Positions 57,449 through 64,000 of a DNA stretch of 64,000 nucleotides are shown here, piece after piece. Location: the NCBI GenBank assembly GCA_032250895.1, contig JAVVEZ010000003.1:1-64000 (forward strand), given 5' to 3'. The position numbers and the translations under genes are program-made. Below the pieces are notes generated by a model, which searched no databases, was not told the origin of the DNA, and was given only the letters and a program-made list of their open reading frames with translations. This DNA comes from JAVVEZ01 sp032250895 (GTDB taxonomy: Bacteria > Pseudomonadota > Gammaproteobacteria > Pseudomonadales > Pseudohongiellaceae). The first letter of the stretch is position 1, and each line of letters opens with the position of its first letter.

Positions 57449-59152
57449 TCAGGTGACCCGGTTGGCTTCGGCGAGGCTGGTCACGCCCTCGGCCACTTTC
57501 CGGAGGGCGGAAGTCCGGAGATCATTAAAGCCTTCTTCTCTGGCCTTGTCTGCGATCTGTATCGAATTTCCGTCATTCATGATGACGCGGGCGATACTAT
57601 CAGTGATGGGCATTACCTGATAGATGCCCACACGGCCTTTGTAGCCCTTGTTGCATTTATCGCAGCCGACGGCGCCGTACAGCTGCAAGTCTTCCAGCTG
57701 GGCCTTGCTGAAGCCTTCCTGAAGCAGGACCTTGGGTGGCAGCCGCAGGGGTTTCTTGCAATGCGAACAGAGCCTGCGGGCCAGGCGCTGGGCGATGATC
57801 AGCGTGACCGACGTGGCCACATTATAGGCCGGAATGCCCATGTTGCGCAGCCGGGTGAGCGTTTCCGGGGCGCTGTTGGTATGCAGTGTGGACAGCACCA
57901 GATGGCCGGTCTGGGCGGCCTTTATGGCGATTTCGGCAGTTTCCAGGTCACGGATCTCGCCCACCATCACCACATCCGGGTCCTGCCGCAGGAAGGCCCG
58001 CAGGGCCGTGGCAAAGTCCAGCCCCACCCGGACATTGACGGCCACCTGGTTGACGCCCTCCAGGTTGATTTCCACCGGGTCCTCGGCCGTGGAAATATTG
58101 CGTTCCAGGGTATTGAGAATGTTGAGCCCGGTATACAGCGACACGGTCTTGCCGCTGCCGGTGGGGCCGGTGACCAGGATCATGCCCTGGTGCTGGTTGA
58201 GGGCGTTGAGATAATACTGTTTCTGCTCCTGTTCATAGCCCAGCGCTTCGATGCCCATCTGGGCACTGCCGGGGTCCAGAATACGCATGACGATCTTTTC
58301 ACCCCACAGGGTGGGCAGGGTATTGACCCTGAAATCGATGGCGCGGGTTTTCGACAGCTTCATCTTGATCCTGCCGTCCTGGGGTATGCGGCGTTCCGAA
58401 ATATCCATCTGCGACATGATTTTTATGCGGGAGGAAATCCGGTTGGCGATGCTCAGGGGCGGACGGGTGATCTCGCGCAGAATACCATCCTGGCGAAAGC
58501 GCACCCGGTAGATTTTTTCATAGGGTTCGATATGAATGTCCGAACTGCCGGTTTTGATGGCATCCAGCAGAATCTTGTTGACGAAGCGAACGATCGGCGT
58601 CTCGTCGATATTGTCATCCGGGTGTTCGTCGCTCTCCTCGTCAACCACCTCGATGTCGATATCTTCCAGGCCCAGCCCGTCGAGATCGCCGAAATTGGCC
58701 TCCTCGGCCTCGCTGCTCGCCACGATGTCCTCGATGGCCTGGTTGAGCTTGTCATCCTCCACGACGATCAGTTCGGTGTTGATGCCGGTGTGAAATTTGA
58801 TTTCATTGATGGCATTCACGTCCGAAGGGTCGGAGACCGCCAGGCACAGGCAGTTGCCAAGCTGGCGCAGGGGCAGCACATGGTGCTTGCGGATGAGCCG
58901 GGTATCCACCAGATGCAAGGGGATATGCGCCAGATCGATGGCGTCGAGACTCAGCAGCGGCAGACCAAACTCGCGGGAGGCGACCTGGGCGATGGTCAGG
59001 CTGGCAAGCATTTTGTGTTTTACCAGATGACGGACAAAAGGCATCCTGTCCTGCCGGGCCTGGCTATGAGCCTTTTCGGCGACGGCGGCGTTGAGCAAAT
59101 TGTCGGAGACCAGGCGCTTGGCCAAACCCGTGATTTTTATGTCAGTGCTCAT
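57449..59152 (-). CDS. pilB: Type IV pilus extension ATPase PilB
   Basis: A 567-residue GspE/PilB ATPase. The N-terminal MshE-like domain (about 1-150) precedes the ATPase core with Walker A ILVTGPTGSGKTVSLYTGLNIL, the Asp and His boxes (AEDPVEINLEGVNQVAVN, GHLVLSTLHTNSAPETL) and a tetracysteine zinc site CSHCKKPL...CDKCNKGYKGR. First of the pilBCD unit, it is divergent from pilA. Confidence 0.97.
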   Translation of the reverse strand: MSTDIKITGLAKRLVSDNLLNAAVAEKAHSQARQDRMPFVRHLVKHKMLASLTIAQVASREFGLPLLSLDAIDLAHIPLHLVDTRLIRKHHVLPLRQLGNCLCLAVSDPSDVNAINEIKFHTGINTELIVVEDDKLNQAIEDIVASSEAEEANFGDLDGLGLEDIDIEVVDEESDEHPDDNIDETPIVRFVNKILLDAIKTGSSDIHIEPYEKIYRVRFRQDGILREITRPPLSIANRISSRIKIMSQMDISERRIPQDGRIKMKLSKTRAIDFRVNTLPTLWGEKIVMRILDPGSAQMGIEALGYEQEQKQYYLNALNQHQGMILVTGPTGSGKTVSLYTGLNILNTLERNISTAEDPVEINLEGVNQVAVNVRVGLDFATALRAFLRQDPDVVMVGEIRDLETAEIAIKAAQTGHLVLSTLHTNSAPETLTRLRNMGIPAYNVATSVTLIIAQRLARRLCSHCKKPLRLPPKVLLQEGFSKAQLEDLQLYGAVGCDKCNKGYKGRVGIYQVMPITDSIARVIMNDGNSIQIADKAREEGFNDLRTSALRKVAEGVTSLAEANRVT

Positions 59153-59309
59153 GAGCCGGCTTCACTCCGGAAAAGACTTGAGACCATGAGCCTGGAGATT
59201 AGCACGGGATTGCGCAATGAAAAAGAAAATATTGTTCGATATTTCCAATACTTGGAGAGCATATATGGACAAAACATGAGCTTTGCTGTGAGCATTTTTT
59301 GTAAAAAAG

Positions 59310-59324
59310 TGACAATTTTTGTCA
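59310..59324. promoter_or_regulatory. Palindrome in the pilB-pilA control region
   Basis: TGACAATTTTTGTCA is a 5-bp inverted repeat with a 5-base spacer, about 190 bases upstream of the sigma-54 promoter. Sigma-54 activators bind such upstream sites, and PilR sites in Pseudomonas contain TGTC, so a PilR-type site is possible. The 454-base gap (59153-59606) holds nothing else recognised besides the pilA promoter. Confidence 0.4.
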
Positions 59325-59496
59325 GTAAATTCCCCGGATAATGCCGCATCGGGCACTGCTCACAGAACGGAAAGAGGCCGCTGTTGTGCAAAAAACGCTC
59401 TGCCGGAGCCGCGCCTGCAAAAATCCGCAATCCGGACCAGGCAAAACTGTGCGCCAGTGCCCATTCCGCCATGGTATATGTGAATTTTCAGGGGGC

Positions 59497-59512
59497 TGGC
59501 ATGGCTCTTGCT
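59497..59512 (+). promoter_or_regulatory. Sigma-54 promoter of pilA
   Basis: TGGCATGGCTCTTGCT matches the -24/-12 consensus TGGCAC-N5-TTGC with GG and GC twelve bases apart. It lies 95 bases before the pilin start. RpoN with the PilR activator is the known control of pilA in Pseudomonas; the same is inferred here. Confidence 0.82.
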
Positions 59513-59606
59513 GAAACCATCATGGATACTATCATAAAGCTTGAATGGCAGGCTTTGATTATCTGCTTTCCTCAGGAAGCTTGTAACCGGATTACCAAGG
59601 AGAAAC

Positions 59607-60032
59607 ATGATGAAAACAATACAGCAAAAAGCACAGCAGGGTTTCACGCTGATCGAATTGATGATCGTCATCGCGATCATCGGCATTCTGGCCGCCGTGG
59701 CCCTGCCGGCCTATCAGGATTACACGGTTCGTGCCAAGGCCTCGGAACTGATCGTGGGTGCCACGGCCGCCAAACTGTCGGTCTCTGAATATGTGCTGGT
59801 CAACGGGACTCTGCCACCGGCGGCATTTACTGTGCAGGATATCACTGCGGGCATGATCAGCAGCCTGACTTGGGATGGCACGAGACTTGTAATCGTAGGG
59901 GATAGTGGTCCTAATGCTTTGACGCAACAGGTTACCTTGTGGCTCACGCCTGCGACGAGTGCTTCAGGCAGTGTTTTATGGACCTGTGGTGCGGGCGTAG
60001 GTACCCGCTTCCTGCCGGGCAGCTGCCAGTAG
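59607..60032 (+). CDS. pilA: Type IV major pilin PilA
   Basis: A 141-residue type IVa pilin. A 12-residue leader ending in Gly (MMKTIQQKAQQG) precedes the N-methylated Phe of FTLIELMIVIAIIGILAAVALPAYQDYTVRAKASE, the signature cut by PilD. The globular part is Ser/Thr rich near the end (TPATSASGS) and closes with a two-cysteine loop (CGAGVGTRFLPGSC), the pilin D-region disulfide. AAGGAG lies upstream of the first ATG; the second ATG is also possible. The Ser/Thr-rich patch could carry glycans, relevant to the glycosyltransferases downstream. Confidence 0.96.
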   Translation: MMKTIQQKAQQGFTLIELMIVIAIIGILAAVALPAYQDYTVRAKASELIVGATAAKLSVSEYVLVNGTLPPAAFTVQDITAGMISSLTWDGTRLVIVGDSGPNALTQQVTLWLTPATSASGSVLWTCGAGVGTRFLPGSCQ

Positions 60033-60064
60033 GCCGTCAGCGCTGCATTCTTGTCCCCGTAGTG

Positions 60065-60102
60065 AAAAGCCAGCTTTTCTATATATAAAAGCTGGCTTTT
60101 TT
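60065..60102 (+). terminator. Intrinsic terminator after pilA
   Basis: A perfect 14-bp stem AAAAGCCAGCTTTT / AAAAGCTGGCTTTT with an 8-base AT loop ends in a six-T run. It makes pilA a single-gene unit and isolates it from the downstream membrane glycosyltransferase. Confidence 0.92.
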
Positions 60103-60156
60103 ATGGGGCACTGCTGCATTCGCCCCAATGGCTGCCGGGCAAGTGTATCCTGCCCC

Positions 60157-60182
60157 GTCATCCCTGCGCAGGCGGGGATCCA
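60157..60182. repeat. REP-like palindrome, copy 3
   Basis: GTCATCCCTGCGCAGGCGGGG plus flank, a near copy of the element at 54415 with one T for C in the first arm (a G-U pair in RNA). It ends eight bases before the first possible start codon of the next gene, where a ribosome binding site would be expected. Confidence 0.8.
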
Positions 60183-60189
60183 CCCCTGA

Positions 60190-62121
60190 GTGTCTATGGT
60201 GACCAGATTCCATATCAACACCGCTCTTGGCCTCCTGGCGGTTCTCGTCATTGCCGACCTTGCCTATTGGCCCGGCCTGAACGGGCCCTTCGTGCTGGAT
60301 GACGAGCAGAATATCGCCAGCACCTACATCGGCCATATCGGCGAGGTGCAGTGGGATGCTTTGGTGTATGCCCTCACTCACAACACCAGTGGCGTGTTCG
60401 GGCGCCCGGTCTCCGTATTGAGCTTCGTGGCGAGCGGCCTGTTGCACGGCCCCGGCACCTGGGGCTACAAATACCACAACCTGCTCCTCCACCTGCTCAA
60501 CGGCCTGCTGCTGTTCTGGCTGCTGCTGCGCCTACTGCCGCACCTGATGGCGGGTTTGCCGCACGAAAAACAGGTACTCGGTGCCGGCCTGACAGCCACC
60601 TGCTGGCTGTTCCATCCATTGCTGGTGAGCACCGTGCTTTATTCGGTGCAGCGCATGGCCCAGCTCTCCATGCTGTTTACGCTGCTGGCGCTGCTGAGCT
60701 ACGTGCTGGGCCGGGAGCGGATGGACCGGCGCGGAAAAGGCTACTACCTGCTGAGCTATGGCTGCTTTCCACTGTTTCTGCTGCTGGCGCTGCTGGCCAA
60801 GGAAAATGGCGCGCTGATTCCCTTGTATGTGCTGGCCATCGAGTGGCTGGCCTTTCGTTTCAGCGCCCGTGAGCGGCATGGAAAATGGCGCCTGGGCAGT
60901 TTTCTGACCTTCTTCGTGGCCGTGCCGCTGGTGGTCGGCGGCTATTATTTCTTGACGCACCTGGCGCAGTTTCTCAACTATGATTTCAGGACTTTCACAC
61001 TGAGCGAACGCCTGTTGACCGAACTGCATGTGGTGTTTTTCTACACCAGGTTGATTCTGCTGCCGCGCTTGTCCGAGCTGTCCCTGTTCCATGACGATAT
61101 CGCCGTCGTCAGTCACCTGGATCTGAGCACTCTGCTGCTGCTGGCGCTGCTGATTGCAGTCATTGCACTGATCTGGCTGCTGCGGCAAAAAGCCCCGGTG
61201 CTGGCCTTTGGCCTGGCCTGGTTTCTGATTTCCCATCTGATGGAATCCACGGTCATCAGCCTCGAACTGGTGTTCGAGCACCGCAATTACATCGCCACGG
61301 TCGGCCTGCTGCTGCCGGTTGTTCACCATGTGCTGAATTACCAGGGCAGCAGGCTGATCCTCTATTTGCCGGGGCTCTACCTGGTCCTGCTGCTGACATT
61401 GACGGTCATCCGTGTGCAGGAGTGGCAGGACCTGACGCTGTTTTATACCATGGCGGAAAAGGATCATCCCGGTTCCTACCGGGCGCAGACCGAATATGCC
61501 AATCTCAAATTCAACCAGGGCGATCCGGAGGAAGCCTTCGCCCATCTGCAGATGGCCCAGCAGATCAACCCCAGAGATGCCGGCTCGGTGCTGCATGAAA
61601 TGTTGTTTCGCTGTCATCTGGGGACCTCTCTGGATGCCCTGGTTGCAGATGCTGAAGACAAGCTGGCCACCAACGCGGTATCGCCCTATACCCTAGTGTC
61701 TCTGGAAAGGATGGTGAACATGCAGAACAAGGGGGAGTGCCGGGCAATCGCCAATGAGCAGGTGCTGGGCCTGATCCAGACCGCCAGCCGGCAGCAGGAC
61801 AATGTCCGCAACAAGGAATTTCTGGGTTACCTGCAAAGACTGGAAGGGATCTTTCACCTGTTGCACGGTGAGTATGCAGAAGGGGCCGGGCTGATGATCC
61901 GGGCCTATGAAAATTCCCAGATGTTCAGCATTCTGGTCGAACTGGTCAATATTCAATTGGGACTTGACAGGCTGGAAGAGGCAGAGCATATGATAGCCCA
62001 GCTCGACAAGATCAATGCCTATGTTTGGGGCATAGAAACCAGCAAGATTGCCGAGTTGAAAACCAGGCTGGAGCAGAAGATGTCAGCGCAGGCGTCGGCA
62101 GCGGACGCGGCAGGGGAGTAA
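60190..62121 (+). CDS. GT-C type membrane glycosyltransferase with TPR tail (TMTC/PglL-like)
   Basis: A 643-residue protein. Residues 1-420 contain about 11-12 membrane helices; the first periplasmic loop has the acidic motif FVLDDEQNI (Asp37-Asp38), placed as in GT-C enzymes that take sugars from polyprenyl phosphate, including TMTC O-mannosyltransferases. FEHRNYIATVGLLLPVV near 365 resembles loops in related TPR membrane proteins. Residues about 430-640 are TPR-like helices (KFNQGDPEEAFAHLQMAQQINP). The start is uncertain: GTG 60190, ATG 60196 and GTG 60199, none with a clear ribosome binding site. It lies just after pilA and three bases before a polyprenyl-sugar synthase, suggesting protein O-glycosylation, perhaps of pilin. 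Enzyme activity is inferred from fold and context. Confidence 0.7.
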   Translation: MSMVTRFHINTALGLLAVLVIADLAYWPGLNGPFVLDDEQNIASTYIGHIGEVQWDALVYALTHNTSGVFGRPVSVLSFVASGLLHGPGTWGYKYHNLLLHLLNGLLLFWLLLRLLPHLMAGLPHEKQVLGAGLTATCWLFHPLLVSTVLYSVQRMAQLSMLFTLLALLSYVLGRERMDRRGKGYYLLSYGCFPLFLLLALLAKENGALIPLYVLAIEWLAFRFSARERHGKWRLGSFLTFFVAVPLVVGGYYFLTHLAQFLNYDFRTFTLSERLLTELHVVFFYTRLILLPRLSELSLFHDDIAVVSHLDLSTLLLLALLIAVIALIWLLRQKAPVLAFGLAWFLISHLMESTVISLELVFEHRNYIATVGLLLPVVHHVLNYQGSRLILYLPGLYLVLLLTLTVIRVQEWQDLTLFYTMAEKDHPGSYRAQTEYANLKFNQGDPEEAFAHLQMAQQINPRDAGSVLHEMLFRCHLGTSLDALVADAEDKLATNAVSPYTLVSLERMVNMQNKGECRAIANEQVLGLIQTASRQQDNVRNKEFLGYLQRLEGIFHLLHGEYAEGAGLMIRAYENSQMFSILVELVNIQLGLDRLEEAEHMIAQLDKINAYVWGIETSKIAELKTRLEQKMSAQASAADAAGE

Positions 62122-62124
62122 GAA

Positions 62125-62988
62125 ATGAGCAATGCCGATGAGCTGTCCATCGTGATTCCCGCCAAAAACGAGGCGATAAACCTGCGTGGCCTGTTGCCCG
62201 AATTGAAAGCCCTCTACCCCAACGCCGACATCATCGTGGTCAACGACGGCTCCAGCGACGACAGCGAAGCCGTATGCCGGCAGCATCAGGTAAAAGTGAT
62301 CACCCACCAGTACAGCCGGGGCAATGGCGCCAGCATAAAAACCGGCGCCAGGGCCGCGCAGCATCAGACCCTGGTGTTCATGGATGGCGACGGCCAGCAC
62401 AGGGCGGCCGATATCGCGCCTTTGCTGGAGAAGTTCAGGGAAGGCCACGACATGGTGGTCGGCGCCAGAAACAGCGCATCCCAGGCCAGCATGGGCCGGC
62501 TCTTCGCCAACCGTGTCTACAACAGGCTTGCCAGCTGGATATCGGGGCAGAAGATCGAGGATCTCACGTCCGGCTTCCGGGTGGTCGACAAACAGAAATT
62601 CAAAAAATTTCTGTACCTGCTGCCCAATGGTTTCTCCTACCCGACCACGATCACCATGGCCTTCTTCCGGGCCGGTTATTCCGTGGCCTACCAGCCGATA
62701 GAAGCCGAACAGAGACTGGGCAAGAGCCATATCAACCTCGTCCGGGACGGCGTGAAGTTCTTCCTGATCATTTTCAAGGTGGGCACCTTGTATTCCCCCC
62801 TGAAAATATTCTTCCCGGTGGCCTTCCTGTTCTTCGGCACGGGGGTTTTATACTACCTGTACACCTATATGACGTCCCACGCCTTCACCAACATGGGTGC
62901 CGTTCTCTTCATCACCGCAATGATCATTTTCCTGATAGGCCTGGTGTCCGAGCAGGTGACCACTCTGCTCTACAAGGATTCGGAATGA
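62125..62988 (+). CDS. Family 2 glycosyltransferase, polyprenyl-phosphate sugar synthase type
   Basis: A 287-residue GT2 enzyme resembling dolichyl/polyprenyl-phosphate mannose or glucose synthases. LSIVIPAKNEAINLRGLLPEL and VNDGSSDDSEAVCRQ begin the GT-A fold; the metal motif is FMDGDGQH; DLTSGFRVVDKQKF and EAEQRLGKSHINLVRDG are typical of the group. Two C-terminal membrane helices (FFPVAFLFFGTGVLYYLYTYM and GAVLFITAMIIFLIGLV) tether it to the membrane. It starts three bases after the GT-C gene, so the pair is an operon: this enzyme would load the lipid carrier that the GT-C protein uses. The sugar is unknown. Confidence 0.85.
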   Translation: MSNADELSIVIPAKNEAINLRGLLPELKALYPNADIIVVNDGSSDDSEAVCRQHQVKVITHQYSRGNGASIKTGARAAQHQTLVFMDGDGQHRAADIAPLLEKFREGHDMVVGARNSASQASMGRLFANRVYNRLASWISGQKIEDLTSGFRVVDKQKFKKFLYLLPNGFSYPTTITMAFFRAGYSVAYQPIEAEQRLGKSHINLVRDGVKFFLIIFKVGTLYSPLKIFFPVAFLFFGTGVLYYLYTYMTSHAFTNMGAVLFITAMIIFLIGLVSEQVTTLLYKDSE

Positions 62989-63081
62989 TGGGCCCCTGTC
63001 ACACCGTCCCCACTGAGCGGGACAGCACCGTGGTGGCTCCGCTCGCCGCCGGACCATCCCGCCACTGCCGGCAGGTATCGT

Positions 63082-63105
63082 GTCATTTCCGCGCAGGCGG
63101 GGAAG
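63082..63105. repeat. REP-like palindrome, copy 4
   Basis: GTCATTTCCGCGCAGGCGGGG plus AAG, with TT/AA in place of CC/GG in part of the stem. It supplies the stop codon and last codons (SPPARK) of the minus-strand membrane protein gene, so it has been absorbed into a reading frame. Confidence 0.75.
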
Positions 63106-64000
63106 CGGCAAACCAGGAGCTCAGCAGCACTGCCAGCAGCGAAAACAAGAGGTCCTGGACCATTTGCACGGTGCGGGTGAAGATGGCCATGGCCTGGATC
63201 TGCTCTGGGGAAAAGGCCCCGTTCAGATTGCCCAGCAGCAAAAACACCGCCTCCCTGACGCCCATGCCGGCGGGCACCAAAAAGGCCAGGACCCCGGCGA
63301 CCCAGGCCAATGCCTGGTAGACAGCCAGCTCGAGCGCGGCATAGACCGAAATATCATAGAGCGCCAGCAGCATCAGGGAAATGCCGAGCAGATAGCTTGC
63401 GAACAGCATCAGGCACAAAACCAGAATGCTGAGGGTGGAGGCTTCGATATCCCTGTCCCTGTCGCTGAGTACAGACAGCGAGGGCGCCAGCCTGGCCAGT
63501 TGCCGGGTAATGGACCTGGGAAAGGAGAAGTTTCTGACCAGGTGTATCGCTGGGTAGGAAAAAACCAGCAGCAAGAGTGCCAGGGGCAGGGAAATTTTCC
63601 AGAAAATGATGGCCAATGCATAAAAAAAGAAGGAAGACAGGGTCAGCAGCATCTGGCGGATATTGGCCAGCACCACCTTGCTCATGATATTTTCCGATTG
63701 CAGCAGCGAGGCCTGCAAGGCAAAACCCCAGATCACCCCGGGCAGGTATTTGGCCAGTTGCGAGAGGTAGAATATCCGGCAGGTGGAACCATAGCCAATG
63801 GCGATGCCCGCCGCGTGAAAGAGGCGGTTGAGCAGGAGGCAGCCGAGCAGGGTATGCACGCCTATGGCCACGGTGGACGCAGCCAGAAAACCAAAGCGCG
63901 CCTGCGCGAGCTGCGCACTCAACTCCGGCCAGGCTTGCCGGAGGATGTAGATGACGAACAACAGACCGACCAGATAGAGCGCGTAACTGATGACTTGGCG
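63083..64000 (-). CDS. LPG-synthase-TM / YbhN-like membrane protein (5' end outside window)
   Basis: At least 305 residues of a polytopic membrane protein of the lysylphosphatidylglycerol-synthase TM (UPF0104, flippase-like) family; the frame is open to the window edge, so the true start is missing. Family traits are LSQLAKYLPGVIWGFALQASLL near residue 80 and the late LAWVAGVLAFLVPAGMGVREAVFLLL. About eight membrane helices are visible. It converges on the GT2 gene with 94 bases between. Such proteins are often found beside polyprenyl-phosphate glycosyltransferases; a lipid-handling role is inferred. Confidence 0.82.
   Translation of the reverse strand, partial: RQVISYALYLVGLLFVIYILRQAWPELSAQLAQARFGFLAASTVAIGVHTLLGCLLLNRLFHAAGIAIGYGSTCRIFYLSQLAKYLPGVIWGFALQASLLQSENIMSKVVLANIRQMLLTLSSFFFYALAIIFWKISLPLALLLLVFSYPAIHLVRNFSFPRSITRQLARLAPSLSVLSDRDRDIEASTLSILVLCLMLFASYLLGISLMLLALYDISVYAALELAVYQALAWVAGVLAFLVPAGMGVREAVFLLLGNLNGAFSPEQIQAMAIFTRTVQMVQDLLFSLLAVLLSSWFAASPPARK

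Noticed and set aside
57386..59341. A 651-codon open frame antisense to pilB
   Set aside because: pilB on the minus strand has Walker, His-box and tetracysteine motifs; the plus-strand frame shows no family resemblance.
63961..63961. TTG as the true start of the LPG-synthase-like gene
   Set aside because: The frame remains open with hydrophobic residues to the window edge, so the gene is better treated as 5'-partial.

Overview
The window is chromosomal DNA from a Gammaproteobacterium. Several gene orders point there: lpoA-yraN-diaA-dolP facing rsmI, rplM-rpsI-petA-petBC-sspA-sspB, an mraZ-to-lpxC cell-division and wall cluster followed by secA, and pilA divergent from pilBCD. The mix of type IV pili, a sigma-54-like pilA promoter, periplasmic PQQ/cytochrome chemistry and acyl-CoA dehydrogenases fits an aerobic, probably aquatic member of the Pseudomonadales/Cellvibrionales neighbourhood. 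The family cannot be fixed from the sequence alone.

Layout. 1-0.5 kb: a non-coding patch with three imperfect copies of a 60-bp repeat, two of them joined head to head in a 30-bp palindrome. 0.5-4.9 kb: three paralogous exported SnoaL/NTF2-like proteins followed by a lipoprotein quinoprotein dehydrogenase with a cytochrome c tail, all in one translationally coupled operon. 5-9 kb: a double OsmC-domain protein, a thiopurine methyltransferase homologue and a membrane-anchored UDP-sugar 4,6-dehydratase. 9-15.4 kb: an aldehyde dehydrogenase and a DmdC-like acyl-CoA dehydrogenase, divergent from a TonB-dependent receptor and a TetR regulator; this looks like a catabolic uptake locus. 15.4-20 kb: sulfate activation (cysD-cysNC), zapG and zapE. 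20-25 kb: ribosomal proteins L13/S9, the cytochrome bc1 complex (with cytochromes b and c1 fused into one reading frame), and sspAB. 25-30 kb: dolP, diaA, yraN and lpoA on the minus strand, rsmI on the plus strand, then the RNase P RNA gene.

30.3-48.4 kb is a complete division and cell-wall cluster (mraZ, rsmH, ftsL, ftsI, murE, murF, mraY, murD, ftsW, murG, murC, ddl, ftsQ, ftsA, ftsZ, lpxC). It has a recognisable promoter and four 10-bp-phased MraZ boxes at its head. An M23 peptidase, secA, argJ and mutT follow. 53.8-59.2 kb on the minus strand carries a small SRPBCC protein, yacG, coaE and pilDCB. 59.2-64 kb has pilA behind a sigma-54-type promoter and a strong terminator. Next come a large GT-C/TPR membrane protein and a polyprenyl-phosphate glycosyltransferase. 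A partial LPG-synthase-like membrane protein, convergent with them, runs off the window edge.

The most interesting points are the pilA-linked GT-C plus polyprenyl-sugar synthase pair (a candidate pilin glycosylation module), the exported SnoaL triplet with its quinoprotein, the cytochrome b-c1 fusion, the half-degenerate OsmC duplication, an FtsI whose SxN motif reads SSQ, and two families of short intergenic repeats. No tRNA, rRNA, CRISPR array, prophage or insertion sequence was seen.
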